Shown one piece after another: positions 57,373 through 64,000 of a stretch of 64,000 nucleotides of DNA (position 1 is its first letter; every line of letters starts with the position of its first letter). The notes under the pieces were generated by a model that saw only the letters and a list, made by a program, of their open reading frames with translations, was not told where the DNA came from and did no database searches. Source of the stretch: Icerya purchasi (Eukaryota; Arthropoda; Insecta; Hemiptera; Monophlebidae); NCBI GenBank assembly GCA_039619475.1, contig CM077115.1, positions 133,870,172 to 133,934,171 of the forward strand. Direction: 5' to 3'. A program made the position numbers and the translations under genes.

Positions 57373-59300
57373 ACCCCTCAAAATGTCCTGCTTTAACTAT
57401 GCGTTTTGTATTTACTACTGTTTAATTTATGGAAAAAATTAATACAGAAAATTAATCTGTACGTTATAAAGAAAATTATTCTACGTTACCAGTTGATGCT
57501 TTATTCTTAGAGGCCTGCAAGAAGTTGTTAAGTTTTGCGCATCTATTACAAATATTACAACTAAAAGTGTCGCCCTTAACTTCTTTAGCTCAAAAGCAGA
57601 TCCGAGAGAGGGTTTTTAAAAGTGACAGTAAGTCAGAAATAGTTTAAATATGGAAACAAGGAGAATAAAAAAAGTAAACTTAAAACTCAAAAAATGATCT
57701 TTAACCTCATAGTCGATGGGGGTATCCCATATAAAATGAATCGAATATTACGATTTTACTAAACAAATCGGTTTTTACCTATGATTTCAATTATTATTAT
57801 TATTACTACTATTGAAAATAATTAAAAATTTGTCTATTTAATTTTTACTGCTATTAAACTAATAACCACCGTGAAGTTTTAATAATTATAATAGTTCATG
57901 AATCACCTCTAACCGTAACTGCTGTAATGCTGTCAAAAAAAAATCAATTCTTTTTTTCCCTTTTTACTGCTTATAAGAAAAGAAAAATGTTGATTATTTA
58001 TTCTAATCACCTTATTGTGTGTGTTACCTTTAGTACGACTGGTCGACTAACTTTTTCCTTTGAATGATATTTAAAAGCCACAATAACGGTGAAAAAGGAA
58101 ATAATACTAACGAACAATTTATTCTTTTTTTTTTTTTGCATACGAAACCGTTTATATGCAGATGTTGTGTTACATAACGGCAGAAGAAGGTTCTGACAAA
58201 AACGAATTTATCACGGATATTGTTCTCAGGTTAATAATAATACGAGAAGGTTAACTTTTTACTGTCATATTTTCGGTCTCAGAAATAGCTGCAAAATATA
58301 AATATTTAAGCTTATTTCGCTGTGTTACGGTGTTACAATTTAGTAAAGCGAGCCGATTGGACATTCGACCTGTAGAGTGGAAAATCGTATCAAACAATCG
58401 GGAAGTAGCTTTTTATACTTCATCGTAGTAATGCATTTGACTAATAATCTGTACCCGCTGCTTCGTACGATAAACGAGTTTGCCAGTGTTCACAGTAATC
58501 TCAGTTGCGTGCTTGTAAAACAAAACATGGACTGATTTCTTAATGTACACTAAAACCACGAATGATGACTGTTTCCGGTAGGGAGCACTGCATTGTAAAC
58601 GGAATTAGAAAACGCATTAATATTTTTTGAATAAACCATTACTTTAATGTAACAACGAAGACTGCACATCGAAAATAAAATTAAAAAATTGAAACGATTT
58701 TAAATCAAAAATAAAATATTTAACTATAATCCGTTCTAAGAATATGACTATGTACGTCGGCTGCGCTCTTTTCGATGTTTTCCCGGAAAACGTATAAAAT
58801 TTTATTGCCTATTTACTTTGTTTAAAAAACGTTGTTGATATTATCGAATTTCTACATTTCATCATCATTTTGTTATTATTATTATTCTAAGAAAATCGAA
58901 AATCCCACAGGAACCTATATTTTTGTGCTCTTAAGGCATTCACACACCGGAGCGATATTTTATTCTCAGACAAATATACAGAAATGAATGTTTCTTTGCT
59001 ACCGACTTAAGTTGCACGCAACACGTACATAAATACATACACATATATCCCCATCCGTCCATTGGACTCCGTGATAAGAGAATTACAGGTAAATTTATAA
59101 ATGCCGGCTTAACATAATAATTATAGAAGAGTGGAACTGACTTTGTTATTTTTAGCAAAAAAGTAATTGCTATTTTCGAAATGTACCAAATGTTTTATAA
59201 GCATAACACAAAAATGTAACAGTATTAAGCAACACACAAAAATGTAACAAATATCGTAACAAGATTTTTTTATTATTCTAGGGTAAAAGTGATAGCACCG
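57373..59300. other. About 1.9 kb without recognisable genes
   Basis: Contains an (ATT)n patch at 57792-57806 and a T-run at 58126-58138. The minus frame 58940-59158 has no domain. Candidate single-copy DNA. Confidence 0.4.
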
Positions 59301-59309
59301 ATATATATA

Positions 59310-59657
59310 TAAACTCGGCCACTTTGGCCTAGCAAGGGGCTGTGCCCCTTGACCCCTCTTGTTTGTATTTATGTCTCTTTCTCTTCTATACTTTGTATAA
59401 AATGATCAAAATTTACAACGTAATTCTTACTGGCATCAACACAAAAAGAAAAACAAAACATAATCACAAAAATCCTATCCTAACATTTAACTTTCATTAC
59501 ATAGAATTAAGATATTGTTTCATTACATTTTTCGTTACATAAAATTGTGACATTTTTTAAATAACAATAACAAAAATTCTATAAAATATAACAAACGTAA
59601 CATAAAATTGGGACATTTTTTCGAATGGGGGGTAGCCTAAGAATTACGTTGTAATTA
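59310..59657 (+). mobile_element. (TA)n-flanked element, family X, copy 4 (most complete)
   Basis: AAACTCGGCCACTTTGGCCT, then hairpin AAGGGGCTGTGCCCCTT, then tgacccctcttgt, ctttctcttctatactttgt, caacgtaattcttactggca, A/C-rich body with repeated acataaaattg/gacattttt, and the end ggggggtagcctaagaatta + cgttgtaattaatatatgta. The internal acaacgtaattctta is the inverse of the terminal taagaattacgttgt, so the 3' 240 bp could form a stem. The frame 59342-59542 is a by-product. Confidence 0.75.
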
Positions 59658-59667
59658 ATATATGTAT

Positions 59668-60013
59668 AAAACTCGCCCCTTCGGGCCTCGGAATGGGGCA
59701 AGCTCCCTTCACTCCCAGGCCGAGTTCTTCTATAATTCTTATAGAAGAGTAAACTTTTTCATTGGCTATGTCGTTCGACAGAAAAAAATTTTCAGATAAA
59801 ATTTTCACCACCGGGAGATGTAGGAGCGCTAATATTGCACTAAAGCCATTTTACCAGTTTTCGCGACAAGAAACTTTTTCTGCTGAGTTCCAATTTTCAC
59901 CACCAGGGAATGTAAGAGCACCAATATCGCATTAAAGTCTTATATATGGGACAAATTTGGTGCCAGGACACTTTTTCTGATGACCCCTGGCGTAAAAATG
60001 GCATAGCCATTAA
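59668..60013 (+). mobile_element. (TA)n-flanked element, subfamily Z-like, copy 2
   Basis: Starts AAAACTCGCCCCTTCGGGCC right after the tail of X copy 4, in the same orientation, and ends aaaatggcatagccattaat + (TA)n. It contains an internal direct repeat: attttcaccaccgggagatg...gcgctaatattgcactaaag at 59801 and attttcaccaccagggaatg...gcaccaatatcgcattaaag at 59891. No coding. Head and tail rule as in X; the body is different. Confidence 0.55.
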
Positions 60014-60025
60014 TATATATATATA

Positions 60026-60306
60026 CAAGGGCGTCGCCAGCCAATGAGCCGGGGGGGGGGCAAGATGATTGAAAGAGGATATGAGTTATAGGAAAAATTA
60101 TAATTTGTAAAGGCTTAATATTTTATTAAACAAGAATAAAATCTTAATTAAAACATAATTTTCGTTGTTCCACTACTTTACTATAAAAATCAAATTGTCG
60201 ATGATTACGTGCCTATGAATACTCATCATGGCCAGTTGATTAAAAAGTTCCGAAGCTCCAGGGGGGGCAACGGCCCTTCCCTGACCCCTCCTCGGCGACG
60301 CCCATG
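60026..60306. mobile_element. hAT-like MITE family Y, copy 6, 281 bp
   Basis: CAAGGGCGTCGCCAGCC at the left, right end CGGCGACGCCCATG; TATATATA on both sides (60018-60025, 60307-60314). It is inserted in the (TA) tail of the preceding element. The frames at 60173-60382 and 60209-60595 are by-products. Confidence 0.85.
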
Positions 60307-60330
60307 TATATATATATATATATATATATA

Positions 60331-60552
60331 TATTCTTAGCCCGACGTCCATTACTTTTGCTGTCAACAAAAAATTTATCCAAATACTAATAAAGATTTTC
60401 TTTTTTTTTTTTCGCGCAGTCGGAAAGATTGACGTTGTAAATTTTTTTCGTTCTATACGAAGGATAGAAGTGACAAGGCAGGCGGTGGGGAGTGTTCCCA
60501 GGGAGGGCCAAGAGGCGCAGTTCGTTGTGAGGCACGAAAGACCAAGTTATTA
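60331..60552 (-). mobile_element. (TA)n-flanked element, subfamily Z, copy 3
   Basis: Inverted relative of 33858-34245: cgcgcagtcggaaagattga matches tccgactgcgc in reverse, and ttctatacgaaggatagaag ... gaggcacgaaagaccaagtt corresponds to the AACTCGGTC head. Bounded by (TA)n. Confidence 0.55.
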
Positions 60553-60577
60553 TATATTATATATATGTGTATATATA

Positions 60578-61479
60578 CAGGGTAATTATAATTAACGTTC
60601 AAGTTTCAAATCGCTATAAAAAAAGAACCACTGATCACAATGACGTCAAATTTGAACGAAATATTATTTAAGAAGGGGGGAGCGGATGGCACAAGAAAAA
60701 ATAGTTCCATTTTTTTTTTTTTTTTTTTTTTTTTTGGCCTGGCATCTAATTTTAGCAACAGATTGTGCGCTGTAAGCATCATAATTTAAAAGGGTTCGAT
60801 TATAAATGACAAATGAATCGTAAAACAACGGCTAAGATGTAAGTTAAACGTTAAACCAACTGTACTGTTCGGTGTGCATGGCTATACAGATGTGATACTA
60901 TTAGTTATGTAAGCCCATCCATCATGGCAAGATAGCGAAAAGTCACGCGGATCAAAATCAGGTGATCGGGACATCCAAGCTGCAGGTAAATGACGGCTGA
61001 TAATTCTAGCATTTTCGAAATGCCGCTTCAACAGCTGCTTCACTGTATTTGCAATGTGCGGAGGAGCGCCATTTTGCATAAAAATGATCCCATCCGCACA
61101 TCCACGTTGTTGAAGAGCTGGAATGACGTGGTTGCGCAAAAGACACTCATAGCGCTTTACAAACGACGGTACAGGTAACAGGACCGAAAGCACCCGTCCC
61201 CTCGAAAAAATATAGGGCCCTATGATAAATGACGCTGTAAACCCGCACCATAAAGTGGCCTTTGCAGAATGAAGCGGTACTGGTAGAGCAATTCGGTGCT
61301 AAAACTAGATGCCGGACCCCCCCCCCCCCCCCCCCAAAAAAAAAATTCAACTATTTTTTTTTTATGTCATCCGCTTTTCCCCTTCTTCAATAATATTCCA
61401 TTTAAATTTGACATCACTTCTGATCGGTGGTTCTTTTTTTATAGCGTTTTGAACTTGAACTTTAATTATAATCACCCTG
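60578..61479 (-). mobile_element. Mariner/Tc1-like element, internally deleted, 902 bp
   Basis: CAGGGTAATTATAATTAACG at the left and the inverse CAGGGTGATTATAATTAAAG at the right; the similarity of the ends continues for about 100 bp (cgctataaaaaaagaaccac ...). TA lies on both sides (60576-60577 and 61480-61481), the standard mariner/Tc1 target. The minus strand carries part of a DDE transposase. A T-run (60712-60735) and a C18 run (61318-61335) are internal. Confidence 0.88.
60882..61350 (-). pseudogene. Mariner/Tc1-like DDE transposase fragment
   Basis: Two frames. 61350-61147 reads APNCSTSTASFCKGHFMVRV, then YSVIYHRALYF and GAFGPVTCTVV; 61193-60882 reads YECLLRNHVIPALQQRGCAD, GIIFMQNGAPPHIANTVKQL, FENARIISRHLPAAWMSRSP and FDPRDFSL. 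FMQxGAPPHI is the second catalytic-acid box of these transposases; here the acid position is Asn (family: Asp). SRSPD.NP.DF carries the third: here PDFDPRD. The N-terminal DNA-binding part and first catalytic acid are missing. Non-functional. Confidence 0.85.
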
Positions 61480-61493
61480 TATATATATATATA

Positions 61494-61745
61494 GGCAGCG
61501 CGGTTAAAGTTCTTGGCTACCGAATCAGTGATCACGGGTTCGAGACTTGTCTCGTTTCGGATCCAAGTTGCTCCCAGGTTTACCGAGCCTGAAATAATTG
61601 GGTAACAGAGAAACCTGGCAAAGTAGAAGAAAATGGAACTGATCCTTCTATTCTCATTAGTGCCATTGGGCTTGGTACATTGTGAACATTAACTTCACAA
61701 TCCCTGACATTCTGCGCAAGGATATGGGAATTTTTTTTTACTTCA
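61494..61745 (+). mobile_element. tRNA-type SINE candidate
   Basis: The head has Pol III promoter-like boxes: A-box-like gcagcgcggttaaag (61496-61510) and B-box-like gggttcgagac (61536-61546), spaced as in a tRNA, but no proper cloverleaf. A body of about 190 bp follows and ends near a T/A-rich stretch (61731-61745). It sits between (TA)n and a Z-like element. Only one copy was seen in this window, so repetition is not demonstrated. Confidence 0.5.
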
Positions 61746-61761
61746 TATAAGTATATATCCA

Positions 61762-62020
61762 TATAAAATCGTCACTTCGTGGGTCGTCTGGTGACACCTC
61801 CAGACCCCCAGTTATATCACTCCTACACTTCGTATAGAAAATTGACAACGTCGAGCAATCCATTATGTTCGGTGCTTTGTCTTCTTATTTTGTGACAGTT
61901 ATATACGCATGTCACACGTTTTGGGACTAACTTTCGTGACAGTTTTTATGAGAGAAAAAATTTTGGTGATTGGGCTAAGGATGCCATTGTCACTGTTGCC
62001 CATGGCTTCGCCGCATATAT
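61762..62020 (+). mobile_element. (TA)n-flanked element, subfamily Z-like, copy 4 (weak)
   Basis: tatatcactcctacacttcg + tatagaaaattgacaacgtc resembles the Z core at 33930-33975 (ttatcacttctgtacttggt ... gacaacgcc), and acgttttgggactaac resembles acgttttggggacag at 34163. The head and tail are less clear. Confidence 0.4.
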
Positions 62021-63130
62021 TACTCATTTATATATATTTAATATTCTTTCTCTTTTTGTCTAATGAAGTATAAATTTTCACTAAAAATCTATTTCCTATA
62101 TTCAGTTTTCGTTTATTTCGGACATCTTAGAACGATGGAAATTCTTGCTGCAGGATTTTATAATAGCCGTTACCGACGGCTTCGGCTGTTCGTTTAAGTC
62201 TATATTTAGAAATTAATAAGTTACCTTTTAGTAAATCTCGACATCAGTCAAGATCGGATTGGTTTCTTTAGTTCATTTTAGTTCATTTCCAGTTTGATCG
62301 CTGAACAACTATCGATAATTTCTTTATACATATCTTATTGTAAATTAAATAAAAATACAAATTTATATTTTTTTTCGTTTTACAATATTTTAAGCTACTG
62401 AACAACATGTATTTTTCAAAAGTATTGAAAAGTAATTGTGTATAAAACTTTTAAAATTTTAGAACAATTAGTGTAATTATTTACTATCAGTTTTAATAAA
62501 AAGATTATTATAAATTTACGATTAAATTATTTTACATTGGGTGATAAATTTTTTTTTTTTTTTTACTTTAAAAATTTAAAGCTGGTGTTTTAAAGACATT
62601 TACAAAATTCTTTACTAATAATAAAGTGTTAATTTAATTTTAATTTTAATTATAAACGGTAAAACAATGTGCTTAAGTCGATACAAATTCGTTACATCTA
62701 TTCCACCCTACGATATATGATTTATTGGCCGCTTGTTACAGTCATTAACTGGCCCTACTTGTAACCATCGTCTATTCTCATTTGCATCGAAATGTGTGTA
62801 ACCTGCTTTATTGATTTATTTTTTATTTTATTGTTTCCATTGTTTCTGGTTTTTCGCCTTTTTTTTATTTTTCCTATTTTATTTTGAACTCAGTGTCCGA
62901 CGAAATTGCATTGTGCGACAAACTAATTAAATTAACAACGAAAATAATTACCCATTAATAAATTTTATGCTCTTTATTGACATGTACGGTGGAAGTAAAT
63001 CAATCTAAAGATTTTACTGGCAATTTGGTAGGTCTCTTAAAAATAAAAAAAGAGTTATATCTACTTCTAAGGCACAAAAGTGCTAAATATCGGTTTACAT
63101 GAATCATACGCATTCTAGAACTAAATAACA
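62021..63130. other. Unassigned AT-rich sequence
   Basis: About 1.1 kb, T-run at 62550-62564; no coding signal. Confidence 0.35.
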
Positions 63131-63139
63131 TTACCTAAC

Positions 63140-63400
63140 CGAAGATATCATCATCGTTGGTTGCTCGTTTCGAGCATTGTGACACTATGGATCATCGTAA
63201 CGTGTGTCCAGCCGCCACGAGGTCCTGTCTATTGCCCGATCGATCATCTCACGCAATGATCCGGCGCCAACTATCTTTTTGACTCCATCTATGTATCTTG
63301 TTGGGGGTCTCTCTCTTTTCCAGCGACCCTCTACCATTCCAGTCATAACCAGCTTTTCGAGTAAAAGCATATGGGAAAATGTAAAGGCGGAGGTCGAACG
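63140..63400 (-). mobile_element. 3' end of a second RTE-like LINE
   Basis: The minus frame 63370-63185 reads LEKLVMTGMVEGRWKRERPP, TRYIDGVKKIVGAG and REMIDRAIDRTSWRLD: the basic C-terminal signature of RTE-type proteins (GK.EG.R.RGRP..R..D.I...A.DR..WR), comparable to 22955-23167. After the stop, about 45 bases of UTR include a GCTCGAAACGAGC hairpin and GATGATGAT, the same layout as LINE-A. 5'-truncated. Confidence 0.7.
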
Positions 63401-63725
63401 TGTTTGGTATACATCTCTCTCTCTTCTTTCATTTATACATTTATTTTTGTGTCAAATGTGTTATTTAAAAACACTCTATATATTTTTATTATTTGCCATT
63501 ATTAACAGTGTCCGTTTATTCTCCCTGGGGGGAGCTGCAGCCCCTTAGCACCCCCCTTGGGTGCGCCAATGGACATTAGAAAAGAACAATTAGTTTAACA
63601 GATTTTGTTAGTTCGACGAGTTTACTCTCCATCTCAAAACTCCGTAGTGTTCCATAAGAAGTTCCACTTCAAAAAATTATCATGGAAGGAATGTACATAT
63701 ATATATATATATAATGTACATACGC
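63401..63725. other. Unassigned, with a solitary inverted-repeat-like end
   Basis: The G/C-rich stretch 63528-63575 (tggggggagctgcagcccct ... tgggtgcgccaatg) looks like the right end of a DNA element (reverse complement begins CATTGGCGCACCC), but no left partner was found. A (TA)n lies at 63697-63712. Confidence 0.3.
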
Positions 63726-64000
63726 TCCAAATGCATTCGTTCTTTAGGAATCCTCAAGTTGCTGAAACATTCTGATCTAGGATGCAGCTGGAAAATTTTA
63801 CTGTAATTATACCGTTCCCTTATCCGAATTATCGGAACAAAATTAGATTACGGTACTCAACTTTATAATTCAGAATGCCATTCTAACTTAAGGAAATTAG
63901 ATGCTATTCGCCAGCAAGATATCCGGTTAGTAATAAGTGTACTCAGAACTACGACAAGTCTATGTGTAGAAGCCAACGAACCCTCCTCAGATATCAGAAA
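63726..64000 (+). mobile_element. I-like LINE (LINE-D), runs off the window
   Basis: Translating with one shift: SKCIRSLGILKLLKHSDLGC, SWKILL, LYRSLIR, TKLDYGTQLYNSECHSNLRK, LDAIRQQDIRLVIS, SLCVEANEPS. This is the RT thumb and linker region of I-like elements (compare LINE-C at 28.1-28.4 kb). The 5' end is truncated close to 63726, directly after a (TA)n; the 3' part is beyond the window. Confidence 0.75.

Noticed and set aside
59342..59542. 66-codon frame repeated at 49932-50150 and 36908-37093 (LFYTLYKMIKIYN)
   Set aside because: Shared peptide arises because all three lie in family X; frames are not conserved in length and have no start or domain logic.
63528..63576. Possible hAT-like right end (reverse complement CATTGGCGCACCC)
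   Set aside because: No left partner was found in the window, so not called as an element.

Overview
The window looks like a repeat-rich, AT-rich arthropod (most likely insect) nuclear genome. The evidence is several clades of non-LTR retrotransposon (RTE/BovB-like, Jockey-like, a CR1/L2/Daphne-like group, and I-like elements with zinc-knuckle C-termini), mariner/Tc1, piggyBac and hAT-type DNA elements with their short non-autonomous derivatives, long (TA)n, (CA)n and (TAAA)n microsatellites, and one eukaryotic tRNA-Thr gene. I could not recognise any ordinary host protein-coding gene. Nearly every long reading frame is transposon-derived or low complexity. The species cannot be named from this sequence.

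Layout. 0-9 kb: a hAT-like MITE (523-826), 3' ends of two LINE families (2.1-3.4 and 5.9-6.3 kb), a (TA)n block, and a decayed minus-strand LINE with a (TAAA)n tail (6.73-8.43 kb). 9.7-13.1 kb: a small hairpin family with a hAT-like MITE in one loop, a LINE C-terminus, and the first copy of an unclassified repeat R (about 282-bp tandem units plus a terminal hairpin). 15-23.2 kb: a minus-strand Jockey-like copy, an unclassified 476-bp inverted repeat, then the best structure of the window, an RTE-like LINE (17360-23206, perfect 11-bp target duplication) split by a second LINE (about 19413-22240). 24-30.5 kb: another LINE 3' end, an I-like LINE (27.8-29.2 kb), a third LINE-W fragment and a second copy of the 9.8-kb MITE. 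32.9-41 kb: a 932-bp hAT-like element, then a mirrored inverted duplication (35.9-37.5 versus 39.8-40.56 kb), one arm of which carries a mariner foldback that the other arm lacks. 43.3-44.9 kb: a piggyBac remnant interrupted by a hAT-like element. 45.7 kb: tRNA-Thr(AGU). 47.3-48.3 kb: a second LINE-B copy with a hAT-like MITE in it. 49-53 kb: a (TA)n-flanked element with internal 316-bp tandem units, then repeat R copy 2. 55-57.4 kb: a Jockey-like LINE inserted in a hAT-like element with a 12-bp target duplication. 59.3-62 kb: a cluster of (TA)n-flanked elements, a mariner remnant and a tRNA-type SINE. 63.1-64 kb: an RTE 3' end and an I-like LINE that runs off the window.

There is no operon-like logic here. 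The story is stratigraphic: target-site duplications and nested insertions let the order of events be read. The most interesting points are the family of (TA)n-anchored elements with shared termini (called X/Z here), whose tails serve as landing sites for a hAT-like MITE (family Y, usually duplicating TATATATA); the inverted duplication with one filled and one empty transposon site; and repeat R. All boundaries were read by eye and may be off by several to tens of bases, except where a target duplication fixes them.
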